DNA from: Terebella lapidaria
Lineage: Eukaryota; Annelida; Polychaeta; Terebellida; Terebellidae
Direction: 5' to 3'
DNA: 64,000 bases
Assembly: GCA_949152475.1 (NCBI GenBank)
Contig: OX424567.1
Coordinates: 22,407,402 to 22,471,401 of the forward strand
Position numbers and translations under genes: made by a program. Within the stretch, counting starts at the first letter, position 1, and each line of letters starts with the position of its first letter. Below are positions 37,601 through 50,300 of the stretch, piece after piece. Under the pieces are notes generated by a model. It was not told the origin of the DNA, ran no database searches, and saw only the letters and a list, made by a program, of their open reading frames with translations.

Positions 37601-38484
37601 GATGTGAACAGTCAAATTATCGGAATTAAATTTTAGTGACACCACTGGATTCCTCGCCCTTCAAAACCCGGGCTAGAACCCAAAAGCATGTTTCTATCTC
37701 AACTATTGAAGAAGTTATAGCTGTTTAAGGATTCCGATAGACCCATGGCGGCCATCTTTGAAATGACGCCATTTTAACCCATTTCCGTGATTCAGATTTT
37801 GTTAGACTTTTTTTATGTTAATCAGTATACCCAGTAGCGGTGAAAATCACGATAAAACCTTTTGTTGCAATTTGTTGTGTTTCAGGTGGTTGTTTGTCAT
37901 AGATTGACCTGTCTATGTGTCAAATTTGCTGCATAATGAACTTCTCAGGACACTGGTGACAACGTTGAAGACCTGGAGGGCATTGTCACCTGTCCCCTCA
38001 ACGTTAATTGTATGACAATACCTACAAAACAATTCACTAAAGCAATAAATGATGCTACACTGCTACGCATCATCTTTGAACATATTCGTCATTACATTAC
38101 ATATAAAATCAAACAATTTTGGGCAAATATTCGGGCACAAATGACCAAAATTACGCGGCCATATTGATTTCCAAGATGGCGGACAAGCATAACTATAATT
38201 TAGTGGCACCATTGTAAAGCTGATACCAGAAGACATGGGTATAGACACCAAGTTCGCACTTCTATGTACTCTAGAAGTAAAGTTATGGGCTGAACTATAT
38301 TTCAGGTGGTTGAAATCACCCTCCATGGCGGCCATCTTGGATTTCTCAAATTCCCCAAGGGTGAGAATTTCACACCCACCTGGAATTTTTCACGTAGGCC
38401 CTAATAATGAATAATCAAGAGAGAAAAAAACTTTATCAAACACTTTGAGGTCAAGCTGTTTTAACAAGGTTCACTGCCGGACTA
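34698..38484. mobile_element. 3.8 kb non-autonomous element with ~1.2 kb inverted arms, inserted in lectin exon A
   Basis: The ends are TAGTCCGGCAGT (34698-34709) and its complement (38473-38484), flanked by ACA on both sides (34695-34697, 38485-38487). Copy B (47415-47440) shows the uninterrupted exon aligning exactly across the site, so the insertion and 3-bp duplication are clear. Arms of about 1.2-1.3 kb match inverted, each built of ~182-bp tandem units (CTTCTTCAATAA...TTTTGGGTTCTAGCCC) with a CCAAGATGGCGGC-type motif. The centre (~35880-37130) is unrelated and partly GC-rich. No transposase was found. A 3-bp duplication fits PIF/Harbinger or CACTA groups, but the ends match neither well. 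Confidence 0.88.
36420..36930. other. GC-rich core inside the 3.8 kb element
   Basis: A sharply GC- and CpG-rich block between AT-rich arms, with direct repeats (GATCCTAGAGGATAGTCC / GATCCTCGCGGATAGTCC near 36448-36500) and GGGCCC palindromes. No ORF. It may be captured or regulatory DNA; I see no known RNA gene. Confidence 0.5.
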
Positions 38485-39568
38485 ACAGTGGACATCATAG
38501 ACAAACTTCCACGCGTGGTCATCAATTTCAACGCAGCTATGTAGCTGGATATTTTTCCGATTGTCAGTCGTCTGAACTCCTTTTACATCCATACACTTCT
38601 CAGACACCTTGCTTTGCAGCTTTCCATCATGTTTCATCAGCCATACTTGGTTGGTGTTTGTGATATTCAGCTCACACGTGTCACTGTTGATGTTTGTCCC
38701 ATCGCTCACTCCCGGTGTTCCCTCAACGTTGATGCAAAACCCTGTGTATCGATTTCTGATGAAAAACCCTGTGTGAGCAAACGCACATATTCCACATACA
38801 TATACATTGTATATCGTGACAAAATCACATTAAACACAATGGCTCACATACATAAATGAGGGATGTTGTACATATCTTAATATATTCATCGATACATGTG
38901 AATATTAGACTCTATCGTTTTTCTAGCCATATAATTTCCGGCAAATGTCCAACGGTCAGGCTATTGCTGTTACAAACCATTTGGGAATACGGATGCTGCG
39001 TCAGGACACACACATGTGTATTGTTGACCAGCTGGACAACATTTGGAGCCACCGGCACATGGGTTCGACTGACATGGGAATTCTGTCAAAATAAACATAC
39101 TATTAGCATTCAAATGTATGGAAACTTTGCGCGAAATAGGTGATTCTCGAATGTGTATGTTTCTCATTCATTAATATACTTCTGTGTTACTCATGAAGGC
39201 TGTACAAACCTTTCAGCACACACAACACGCTGTCAAGGTAACCCAAGCTATCAGTGCAACAGGCTGAAGTCCCGCCTCTGTCACTGACGAGATGTGGGGG
39301 CTTCATCAAACAGCTGACAGCTGTATGAGTAGCCAGCTGGGTGTACACTGGCGGCCATACATCTCCCTGCCTGGCACCATTTCTCGTTTTCCATAAGACA
39401 TAGCTTCTTGCACATTGCTGCACTTTTCACCACTTGTTCATGGATGATTCTTGCGCCATCCAAGTTCAAGCTCTTGTACGGAAAATCATCGAATATACAT
39501 TTTGTATGACAGCTGGAAAAAGTGAGTCCAATCGTTGTGAGTAACGTCAAAAAGTTGTGGAGATCCAT

Positions 39569-41521
39569 CCTCTGAACTCGGATCGCTCAGTGAGGACTAC
39601 ACACAGCGGAAGTCCCTGTGATAGTGGGATGTGTCAACACGGCGCCTCTGACTACATCAACCATAAATTTAATATGTGTTGAAGGTGGTTCTCAGAGTAC
39701 AGTATAAATTGTGTGTTCACATCAGAAATATTGTTTGTGTTATTCACTCGGAACACTTTGTCGATTGAGATGATAAAAATAATCCTCATCTGTTTTGTGG
39801 ATAGATCCTCATCTGTAATATGGATAGATATATGGAACTGGAATAGCAATTTATGTATTGTTCACATGTTCAAAAACGTTATTAATAAACCAAATACTGC
39901 TAGTACATGTGTTTTTATTTTGGCCTTAGTCGTTTTTGCGTCCCTCACAAGCTAGGGTTTCTGGAACCGACCACAGTCGAAAACAAAACCACGAGTAGGA
40001 CAGTATTTGTTCAATGTGGAGTCCCTTTGTGAAAATGAGAAATGACGGAAGTGCAAATTTGAGTAACGTGATATATTGAAGCACAGGTAAAAAATCTAAG
40101 ATTGTACGCAACTGTGTTGTGCAATATTCGTTGTTCATGCAATTTCCTTTGTTTGTCTCCAGGCCCTATATTCAATAATAACCCGAGCTGATTGTAAAGT
40201 CCACCAGTGACGTCTATTTGTATCACTCTCCATTACCAATAAGTATTGGATATCATGGGGTGAATAATGGAGCAATATGTCTGTAGTGTTGGAGCTCAGC
40301 TCAACTGTGAAAAATTGCGATAAGTATTGCCCACTCCATTGACTGCAGAATAATGGGATTTAACCTTTTCGCTACTGATCCACCCCTCAGCCTCCATACT
40401 GAGTCGATTCATGGGCCCAAGTACCATACACTGCTCCTTAATACTACTCGTTCACTGAAAACATACCATTTAATCCGTCTCGCACCTTTTTAATCCTCAT
40501 TGACTATAGAGAAAGGCGCAGGATATGATACTTGGGCCGATTCATGTATGAATTGATAGGATTTCTATGTTTGATGATTTGTATTCAAAGATGTTCCAGA
40601 ATAATTATGTGTGGAAATAAAGTCATATTATAGTGTTCTTTTTCTATATAGTATACTTTTCAATCCGTGCCATTGGTTATTGTAGAGACAAAAAAATAAT
40701 TCTAGCCACCAAACTAATGGCTGTGTTTCCAGTTTCTCTACCATATAACTATTTTCGAGATTGTAATGAAATATAACCCAATATGTTTTACTTGAATACT
40801 TGTAGTCTTCTTTATGATGAAGTTAATATCTCGTGGGTTTTGATGGTGTTTACAGCATGTCAATATCTTGAATAGTTATAAAGATATTAAAGTTTTAATT
40901 AAAATTGTCTGTAGAACGGCCAACTGTAATCAGTACTTGTGACGTCACAAGGTTAATGGCAGGTTAATTATTCAATTAACTAAACAGTCAATTAAGCTTC
41001 TAAATTTCGATCGGTGATAATATGTATGTGCTAGTTTAGCGTGTAGGTATATTTACGGTCATATATAACATTAAATACAATCAGTCGATAGCTATCTACA
41101 CATTTATTGGGTGCCAAAGTTATGGTTACGCAGCGTAACCATCAGTACAGCAGTAGGGGTGAGGTATGGTTACGCAGCGTAACCATGAGTAGTGAAAAGG
41201 TTAATCTTGTGGGTATCGGGCATGAATTATGCACTTTGCATATCTATCATCACAATCATGTTATCAATTACCGGTCATGGTTGAACACCTTTTCTGCAGC
41301 CTGAAACATACATGTACACCAATGAATACTTCCAAACAATCATAATCCCGTCCGACAAACATGACCGGCAATAGGTCAATTGATTTGGTTTAACAATTCC
41401 AAATATCTATAGATAGTTACATGTAGAAAATTCATCGCATCTTGTGTGATTGGCCAGGAGGGAACAGAAGTATTGCTTGCTATGATTATAGTCGTGGAAT
41501 GTAAGTAATCCAATTTTGAGA
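39569..41521. repeat. Unit A, 5' flank of gene A
   Basis: Non-coding. The first ~600 bp parallel 48474-49090 (unit B) and 57663-58450 (unit C), e.g. CAACACGGCGCCTCTGACTAC and TTTAATATGTGTTGAAGGTGG, so the gene promoters lie in a duplicated segment. A short direct repeat TGGTTACGCAGCGTAACCAT occurs at ~41122 and ~41167. Confidence 0.7.
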
Positions 41522-41523
41522 TA

Positions 41524-43259
41524 CAGACACCTCCAAAAGTTTGGGCTCACTTGAAAATTTTGAATTTTTCCCCACTGTATGCCACTCTTGAAAGTGTTTT
41601 CAGTTGAACCTGGTCATGAGTGTAATTTTCATATTTGTCAATGTGACACTAAGTATTTCATAACTCTTCTAAAAATTTAAAATGCGTAATTCAACAATTG
41701 TGTAAGGCTTAATCCACTTTACCCTAATTTTGAACAGAAATTTATCTTCTCATGAATATGGTTACCATGTTCATAACAACATAAACGGCGAACCAAATCA
41801 GCAACAACGCTCGAAAAAAAATAACTGATATCAATATGACATAGTTCACACAACAACTGGTCACTTTCAATACTTCGTGTGGCCTCCTCCAGCCTGGTAC
41901 AAGCCCGATCCAGGCTGGTATGGATTATGCCAAGTCCTCACACCTCTTCCTGGAATCTCCATTCCGAAAACCAAGAGTGTGGTCCTCCAGTTCTACTAGG
42001 ATTGGCCTTCGACCTTGGCCTTCGGGACATTTGAGCGATATCTGCCCACAAGTTCTGGATGGGGCTCAGATCCGGACTTTGTGATGGCCAATGTAGCACT
42101 GATTCTGTTGGACTCTTTCCCTTCGGCGACGAGGCGAGAGTGATGGCACGGTGTGCCAACATCCCGCAGGGTGTGCCAATAGCGAACACACGCGGGTATG
42201 CCAACATCCTGCAGGGTCTTTTGGTGCGTGGATGACACCAGGCTGTCACCCAGGATACCCCTGGCTGTTCCTTGTCCCTTTGATTGTGTGGGACAGACTG
42301 ACCTCTCTGAATGACATGCATCCCCTGACCCCACCCCAAGACACCACCACCACCACCAAACTTTTCTGTCGGCGGTGATGCGCTGTGGAAGGTACTCTTC
42401 CCCAGCTCTGTGGTGGACGTGGTTGAATTTGGAATTGCCCGTGAATAAAATCACTGACAAAACCAGATCTTGTAATGACGACAGAAGTCGAGCCTCAGGT
42501 GCTTTTGCTTTGGAGTGAGTTTAGGCTTCCTTCTGGCCATTATGAAATTCAAACCGGCTGCTTTAAGCGGTTGGCAAACTGTTGTTCGAGAAGCATGAAC
42601 ACCATGGTCGCTCCAAAATGCCGAAGCGCACTGAGCTCAGGAACAGTGGCCTGTCTGTTATGTTCGCAGTGACGTCCCAAGATCGGCAACACCCCTGGCA
42701 GTGGGTACATCAGGCTTCCTGATCTTGGGCGGTCTCCAACATCTCCCGCTCTTCCATATCAGGCTAGAGCAAGGTTTGCTCTCTTGCAGGAGTATCCATC
42801 TTCGGCTGCTATAGCCCTCAGGCTCTTCTCTTGCTGATGAACTCCACACATCTGGGTTGCTCAAATTCGTTCAGCTCAGCCATGGTCAGGAACACGTGGC
42901 TGGTAATTTTTTTCAGAACCTGATTCATAACCTCATTGTCGATCAATAAATGTGTTATCAGTAAAGTGATATTAAAAACAAGCTTCTGAAATGATTTGTG
43001 AAAGTCAATGATTTGTTTGCATAATCTTGTGGGGGTGTCTTGAATACTGCGATTTACATTACTTCCAACATTTCCACATTGAAAGTTACAGTATGGGTAT
43101 TTTATTGTTTCCTATGGGAACTGAAATTATGCTTCTTGATCATGTTCATAAATACTAATTATATTACGAGTTTTTCTTATGAATATCATGCCCAGAACAC
43201 AATGCGCATGCCATGAAATTGAAATCCTGAGGGTAGGCCCAAACTTTTGGAGGTGACTG
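41524..43259 (-). mobile_element. Tc1/mariner-type transposon, degenerate
   Basis: The ends CAGACACCTCCAAAAGTTTG (41524) and the matching inverted CAAACTTTTGGAGGTGACTG (ending 43259) are flanked by TA (41522-41523 and 43260-43261). The paralogous site in unit C (about 58845-58865) reads straight through without the element, confirming the boundaries and the TA target. Confidence 0.92.
41938..42883 (-). pseudogene. Tc1-like transposase remnant
   Basis: A cut-and-paste transposase coded on the minus strand, starting at ATG 42883-42881 (MAELNEFE). It contains a degraded N-terminal HTH part, then ILFTGNSKFN (the usual catalytic Asp position of the FTDESKF motif reads Gly), GEEYLPQRI, a GGGG-type run read as a Trp run in the shifted frame, and SPDLSPIQNLWADIA (C-terminal DDE region). 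The matches are spread over two frames with internal stops. Inactive. Confidence 0.85.
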
Positions 43260-43261
43260 TA

Positions 43262-45370
43262 TACACGTATGCACGCGTTTGTGATGGTCCAGAGATAAGG
43301 CGAGTTATAATCAACTGGTTGCAATAAGCTTTCATTACAGTGGGTGAATATTGTCTCGTGAACATTTAAATACAGTGTAAAATTCACTCTTCCATCAGAG
43401 GTGCAATGTTGTCCATTCAACAGTTGTTTTTTTGTGTGAATGAATGTAGCCATTTCCCATACCCCTTTCTCTCTTATATACACACACTTTCGAACTTGAG
43501 TGGAATCAGCAACGATTTGTGTGTTGGATTTGTGGGAGTGATGGACTTTACATTGGTCAAAATATCCAATAACGAAAGGTAATTGAGCGCTCCTTGGACT
43601 TCAAGTACTCACGTCATGCGATCATTATTACCGGCTGCATGGTTTGGATATTAATAAAAACATGTCGAATTGCTTCATTGAATGTGTACGTATTTGGTTA
43701 ATATGCAAGAGGGAGACACCAGGGTGGTTTTTCCCTTTGTCTGAGTGTGAGCAGTGGCATCCCTGGAAATCCCTGGCAGAGATACGACCTCCAACCTTTT
43801 ACAAATCTAGCATATACATGTATGGTTTATTTCCAAAATATCACCCTAATAACCATAAGAAAACAACAAAATTAACCTTTCGATATCTGCAGCTAATTCA
43901 CTTTCAACTACTGTGGTGCATTATAAACAATTCGTCATCGCATGTGAGATTGTGTTGTGGTAAACCTTTTACTTGTCGATGGTGACATTCCTACCATTCC
44001 TGACACTGGCTATACATCCTGGTGGACACTAGGTTAGTGGGCACAGCTTTACTGACACATTCAGTGTAAGTAGCATAATCTCGGCCATTTTCAGCTGTAT
44101 CAAGCACACTTTTTTTCAGTGACAATGACTGTTGTTTCTCGCTACCTCATAGGCCTGAGTAAATACCAGTCAGTTGATCTAAGGTAAATGAATTTGAACT
44201 TTAAAAAATGGTGAATTGTGTGCGTTTCGAGATGAAAATAAAAAATAAAGGAGTTGCATTAAGATAATAAGATTCATATCCTCGAAAGCTGACTTTTTGT
44301 GCTTCAGAATGAACTAAAATTGGAGGCTTTCATACATTCCCATATCGGGTTTTGGCGGTTTGAAAAATTGATCCGAAACAGATTTCAGGAGACTCAGGGG
44401 TCTGCAACAGAGAAACAGAAACATGTATATGTCAAAGGGCTTTTTCTCTCAAAGGACATGTAAATATTCACGAACGCTGGAAGTTGTAACTGTCTAATTC
44501 ATCTAGAAAGACAATATCAGATGGCCTAAATATGGTTCAGCTACTAACGTCCATGCAATTTTCATCATTTTTGAAGGGCCATCATACACAACTGCTTAAA
44601 TGTATTCTGAATGTGGTTATATATTCTGGAAGACCAGAAAAACATTCACTAGATTTCGAAGTTTCAGGTGCCTATGTGAAGTAGTTGCCAAGAAAGTGAT
44701 ATGTGAAAATCGATGAGAAATAAGGGTAATTGGACCACACGAGCTTGTACTTATGGTCAAAATATGGTTAACATTTTACAGATAAATCATTTTACTGATC
44801 ATGTGTCAGTATCAGCTTTCAAAAAGTCAGCCTCACAGCGTTGACAACAACATGACCTGACCCCTGAACAAAAGAACTAGGTCGGTCAACGCTCTATGCC
44901 ATTTTGCAGGGTGTAACGTTATTGAATTATCACAACAGGAGGATTCATGCATCGATATATTCTAACAAATGCTCGACATTATGACTACATATACTTTGAA
45001 AAGTATGCTGGTGTAGAATTTCATATCTGGAATGACTTTTTGTGATTGCTTGGGTTGAGTAAATTGAGGCTAGCACCATGACACCCTTTACCTTTCCCCC
45101 ATATGATGTAGCGAGCATCCCTGGATGTGAAGACCTCAATTCAGGTTTTGTACCAATTACAATAACCATTGTTATTTAAGAAATTACTAAGGTATATAAG
45201 TACAAAGCACTTCCAACGTCTTAGGAATACATGTTTGATGCGGTTTCATCACCATGAGCTAAATGAAGTTTACTGTATAAAATTCGAAATAATTTGATCA
45301 AATGACCTCGGAAACTCCAAATGTAACACCTGCCTATTTCGTTCAGGATCATGCAGGCTAAAAGCTAAGA
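43262..45370. repeat. Unit A distal 5' flank
   Basis: No gene is seen. 43262-43720 parallels 58858-59300 in unit C (GTGATGGTCCAGAGATAAG, CCATTTCCCATAC, ATTGAGCGCTCCTTGGACTTCAA) and 44930-45370 parallels 59550-59930, with unrelated sequence between. Confidence 0.65.
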
Positions 45371-45607
45371 TTGCAAGTCTTTGGTGCAGACACTATATCT
45401 ATATCATTGGTGAGGTATGTCTTCTGGCCTACTGCATGGCTTTTCATCTGTAGGTATCCGTTGTTATTCGACCATATTTTTCTTTCCCCTCAAAGTTTAG
45501 GGTCGAACATCCATGTAGTTCTCAACAAGAATATCCAACAGGTAATCCAGAATGGCTGCTGCTCTCGACAAAAAATCAATTTTTTTCTTACTTTGCAGGA
45601 CATTTTC
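45371..45607. repeat. Unit A/B boundary segment
   Basis: Related to 15890-16058 and 59935-60060 (GGTGCAGACACTATAT, TATTCGACCA, CATGTAGTTCTCAACAA). It gives the period of the tandem array. Confidence 0.65.
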
Positions 45608-46119
45608 AGCTTACCGACCCTTTGGGCCAATAAGGTGTTGTCGTGGATTTCGTCCGTCATCCATTGGTCATCCGTCCGGGTCCGTAATTTTTTTTATGAC
45701 ATAATGAATTTCTCCATAAATGTGTCATAACATACCTTGGGCCAGTATCTAAAGACATTTTTTAATTTTTGCATTTTGGACTTTGATCAAACATTTTTGT
45801 CTTTGGTGGCCATTTTCTCAAAACCTATTCAGACAATTTTCCTCAAAATGCAAAAGATTCTCCCTCTGTACCTTTGTGATGTGTAAAATTTTTGGTGCTT
45901 ATGAATCGACGGTCTGTGAATATATGTCATTAACGAAAAAAACCTTTCAAGATGTAACTTGATTTCATAGTCCATACAGAAAATGTGTTTCCAGCAACAT
46001 TTACAAACATGTTTTGACAATAGAGTTTAAGATCAGTGTAGCAATTTATATGTTGGAAAATCAATACTCTGCATTTCTCATGATTGCCAGTGAGCTACAT
46101 CACCCTTGGTGCTATGTTT
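45608..46119 (+). mobile_element. Short copy of the Mi-2 intron repeat family
   Basis: Starts AGCTTACCGAC and ends with GCCAGTGAGCT, then CACCCTTGGTG and ATGTTT, matching both ends of 7319-11233. Only ~0.5 kb long: the 134-bp satellite and 300-bp blocks are absent. Internal matches include GGGCCAGTATCTAAA and AAAATGTGTTTCCAGCAACA. Confidence 0.75.
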
Positions 46120-47271
46120 GGAATCCCGCCAGAATATTTATTGATTCAGTCACATTAGCACCAATCGTTGGCCAATGTCTGGACATCGGTGGTTTTCAGC
46201 AATGGTCCGGTCGCCGGTGAAGTTTTTTTCAGGCATCATTAAAATATCTTCTGAGTGGTCATGAAAATACCGGGCTATGCCCACCAGCGACCTGCCGATG
46301 CCTGGCAGTTGCCTACCAGTTTTCCCATGTGTGCACACAAGCATCAAGAGATTCGAGAAAGAATGGCCAACCCTACCAGAGACCACACGATACCTTACTG
46401 AACTGTGATCGTCTGATATGTACAAATCGGTCAGTTATCTGAGAGCACTCTCCGGACATCCATCGGCGTCCGTCATGATACCCTGCAGTGATCAGCTGGT
46501 GAGCTACCCACATTGGTAAGCCGAAAAACTTGGTCGAGCCCTTCGCCGTCTGGTGGGCATCTGGAAAGGCTCTGACCGGTTGCTGGCAGGCGTGCTGGCA
46601 ATTCACTGTAAATGTCATTTCTTCCATTCGGTCCCCACAAGACAATAACTCTGTGTTATTTACTACTGAGCGCTGTATTGACGTCTGTATAAGATATCCG
46701 ATAGTTGCCCGATGGGCACGGATGACCCTCCAGCGCTCGATAGGGGACAGGCCGAAATGAGCCAATTTCAGCCCCATCGGGCATCGTATCCTCATCGACG
46801 GAGGCATCAGTGTAAACGAACAGCCAATTCACTAAAAAAATGAACATTCTTTGAATTTGTCTGCTGCTTCCTTACATTTACGTATTGTTTTACAGCTTAT
46901 CCATGTATAGTTCTACATTATCAGTGATTAGCTAATATTCTAAGTTATTGATGTATGTTTGGCATTTTCTGACGATATATTTAGGTCGTTATTAGATTAC
47001 TTTGTGTCCATTCAGGCCCTTTATACCAACAGCTACACGAAACGCGAATCACTGCAATATTTGACGCTTCTAATTTATTACAATAGTGATACAAATATAT
47101 TCTTTACTAATCAATCAATATCGATTCATCATGAACTTGTTTCACTGTATTTCAGCAGAAATTCAATGTACTCGGTGAGATGACGGAGAGGATCCAAATT
47201 AAACACGTCATTGTCTCAGTGAAGTACTTCTGGGCATGGATATGTCTGAGGCACAGCTGCACATTACATGT

Positions 47272-48473
47272 CTAGGGAGCAGGTACTATCTCCCACCAGT
47301 GGTCGGTGTGGAATTTGTTTGTTGCCTGACATGCCCACTGAATAATGTTCCAACCTCTGTCCATCTCGGCGTTTCCATTGACGTCTACGCATCTCCTTGT
47401 GCCAACATTCTTGATGCTGAAATGGTAGAGGACGTCATAGATAAATTCCCACTTGTGGCCGTTTTCATCACTACAGCTGACTATTGTGATGTTTCGCCCT
47501 CCAAGTGCCCCCATACACTTCTCAGAAGCCCTGCTGCGGAGCCTTCCATCATGTTCCATCTGCCATACTTGGTCGGTGTTTTGGATATTCAGCTCACACG
47601 TGTCACTGTTGATGTTTGTTCCATCGCTCACTCCCGGTGTTCCCTCAACGTTGATACAAAACCTCGTGTCTCGATTTCTGATGAAAAACCCTGTGTGAGC
47701 AAACACACATATCCAATACATGTATATGTGACAAAATCACATTGAACAGAGCAACTCACAGACACAATCTTTCGCACATATTAATATGATAATGGATACA
47801 TGTTAATATTATAAGGCCCCATCGGTTTTCTGGCGATTTAGCTTCAAATAAATTTCCAATGGTCAGTTTATTGATGTTACGAACCATTTGGGAATGTAGA
47901 TGCTGCATCAGGACATACGCATGTGTATTGTTGACCAGCTGGAAAATAGGTGGAGCCACCTGCACATGTGTTCGACTCACTCGGGTTTTCTGTCAACAGT
48001 ACCACAGTATCAGCATTTGTATACATAAACATATGAAAACGTTGGGTATAAATCCCGATGTGAATGTGCACATTTCTCATTCATTAATTTACGTCTGTGA
48101 TACTCATGAAGATTGCACAAACCTTTGAGCACATATAACACACTGTCAAGGGAACCCAAGCTGTCTGTGTAACAGGCAGAGTTCCCGCGTCTGCCACTGT
48201 CGACATCCGGGACTCCATCAAACAGCTGTATGAGTAGCCAGCTGGGTGTACGCTGGCGGCCAAACATCTCCCTGTGTGGCACCATTTCTCGTTTTCCATA
48301 AGGCATAGCTTCTTGCACATTGCTGCACTTTTTACCACCTGTTGGTGGATGATTCTTGCGCCATCCGAGTACAAGCTCTTGTACGGAAAACAATCGAACA
48401 AACATTTTGTATGACAACCGGGAATTGTGAGTCCAATCGCTGTGAGTAACGTCAGATATTTGTGGAGATCCAT
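47272..48473 (-). pseudogene. Secreted PAN-EGF-ricin lectin gene, copy B, frameshifted
   Basis: Exons 48473-48123, 47989-47885 and 47690-47272, all with phase-1 junctions as in copy A. Exon 1 (MDLHKYLTLLTAIGLT signal peptide, PAN-like domain) is 351 bp, 7 bp shorter than copy C, because one of two ACAGCTG repeats near 48220 is missing; the frame is lost in the last third. Exon 2 keeps length (105 bp) but retains only three of six EGF cysteines (SESNTC, TYF instead of CC). Exon 3 is open and encodes a ricin-type beta-trefoil (CINVEGTPG, CVDVNGNAEMDRGWNIIQWAC, WWEIVPAP). Either this is a pseudogene or only the lectin part is still used. Confidence 0.8.
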
Positions 48474-49087
48474 CCTGTGAACTCGGATCGCTCCGTGAGG
48501 ACAACACACAGCGGAAGTCTATGTGTTAGTTCGATTTTTCAACACGGCGCCTCTGACTACATCAACCATCAATTTAATATGTGTTGAAGGTGGTTCTCAA
48601 AGTACGTCACAATTCCAGTATGAATTTTGTATTTTACATCATAAATATTATTCTGTGCTATTCACTTGGGATGATTTGTTGATTGGTATGACTAGGAGAA
48701 TCGTCACCATTTTAAAACACATATATGGAATTGGAATAACAATTTATGTATTCTCATACATTATAAACTGAGAAGAGGCAATGTTCACGTACAGCTGCAG
48801 ACGTGTAGTGGACCTGTTTTTTGTCAGATGCGCCACATACATTATTCTTATCTCTGTGTGTCTTCAAATTTGCGTTCCATCAGCAAAAGTTGTTCTGGAT
48901 GTTGTAATTTCGAAAATGGCGCATGTCGAACAAAACAAGTTGTTTACTAGAGCTTGAGTGATGCAGTTTGACAGTTCTGCTTCCGTTATGCATTAGTTAC
49001 ATAATTACATAGAGTGCTATCGTGACCATGAGAAATGACGAAAGCACAAAGTTTTGTGTTACCTAAAATATTGAAAGATACAATTTA
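48474..49087. repeat. Unit B, 5' flank of gene B
   Basis: Non-coding, parallel to 39569-40130 and 57663-58450. It ends at the MITE insertion at 49090. Confidence 0.65.
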
Positions 49088-49089
49088 TA

Positions 49090-49633
49090 CCGGGAACCCC
49101 CGTAAATAAGCCCTTCCGATAATTGGGCCATGGGCATATTAACGGAAGAGCTTTCCGAAAATACGCCCGGGGCGTATTTTCAGCATGTTTTCCTTCCATG
49201 GTAAAACCGAAAACGTTACTACAAATATATAATGCGAGTATACCATTTTACCGAGGCCTACATATAAGAGTTTGACATCGTTTCATACCTACATATAATA
49301 TTCAACTGCTATATTCTCTCTCCGGTAAAATATGGTATCATATTTTCTGAAAAAGCAAATTTCGCGATTTTCAAAGCTGTATCGACATTAGTGATAAATT
49401 CTAGGATGTGAAGAATGTACATAACACATGTAAGTGCACATTGCTAGTGTTAACGATATAATCAGTAGGCCTATTTGACAGCGCGGCCTGATAGATCCAT
49501 TGTATATTCATAAACATGTTCAAAAGTTCATTCCCAAAATACGCCCCCGGGCGTATTTTCGATTTCAATTTTATAGTTCTCTGAGGACGATCTTCCGTAA
49601 ATACGCCCGGGGCTTATTTACGGGGGTTCCCGG
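49090..49633. mobile_element. Palindromic MITE with TA target duplication
   Basis: Perfect inverted ends, CCGGGAACCCCCGTAAATAA (49090) and its complement ending 49633, are flanked by TA (49088-49089, 49634-49635). Internally AAATACGCCCGGGGCGTATTT-like palindromes recur near 49160, 49540 and 49600. Units A (~40080-40115) and C (~58420-58440) lack it at the corresponding place. No ORF; mobilised in trans if at all. Confidence 0.88.
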
Positions 49634-49829
49634 TAATTGCACGCGACTGCGTTGTGCAGTATGTACTTATTGTGCGGCGTTAGCCGTACTATATCTGTTA
49701 GTGTAATTTTGACCCCATGGTACTACTGGTGAGGAGCTTGTCCATGCATGGACTTATTGCTACCGAATTAAGTCAGCGATGACATTATCCATATTTTATG
49801 TCATAATCTCAGATTACAACAAAGTTAAG

Positions 49830-50300
49830 TAGCAAATATTGAACAAAGAAAACACATACCTTGGTCATTTGTGGAAAGTGCAACTAAAACACATTTTGGC
49901 AAGAATAATGGACGAATCGACAAACAAATGCGAGTAACAATCAATTTTCGCATGGACAAGCTCGGCACCAGTATTGGAGGTACTATGGTAGTGTAAGACC
50001 ATCTACGAGAATTGTTCTCTGTGAGAGGGAAGTAGAGAGTTATTACAATACGAGTTCGAGTTACAATACGATTCGAGTTCATTGTTTCATATTGTTATCA
50101 AAGCGGACATCTTTGTTGTTATCAAACTAATCAATAAGCTTTAAGTTGATTTCCAAATATTGAGCAAGGGAAACACACACCATAGTCCTTTGTGGAAAGT
50201 TCAACCAAAACACATTTGGGCAAGAATAATGGGCAACTCAACAAAAGAGCAGGTGAGAATCAATTTACGCATGGACATCAAAATATTCGACAGGTTGTCA
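49830..50300. repeat. Diverged ~130-bp direct duplication
   Basis: 49830-49960 and 50150-50280 share AAATATTGAACAA..., TTTGTGGAAAGT..., AAAACACATT and GGCAAGAATAATGG in the same order, about 320 bp apart. No gene seen. Confidence 0.65.

Larger units (their letters stand above)
34542..39568 (-). pseudogene. Secreted PAN-EGF-ricin lectin gene, copy A, disrupted
   Basis: Three exons with phase-1 junctions. Exon 1 (39568-39210, from MDLHNF) encodes a signal peptide and a Cys-rich PAN/apple-like domain (KSAAMCKKLCL...GRCMAASVHPAGYSYSC). It is 359 bp against 358 in copy C; the extra base near 39290 shifts frame to an early stop. Exon 2 (39082-38978) encodes a six-Cys EGF-like module (PCQSNPC...CC...TCVC). 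Exon 3 starts at 38768 and encodes a ricin-type beta-trefoil; it is split by the transposon 34698-38484 and resumes at 34697 to TAG 34542-34544 (CVDVTGG...NISQWTC...WWEIVPAP). The protein would be extracellular and probably carbohydrate-binding. Two independent lesions make this a pseudogene. Confidence 0.8.

Noticed and set aside
42151..42378. + strand ORF opposite the transposase
   Set aside because: Shadow of the Tc1-like pseudogene.
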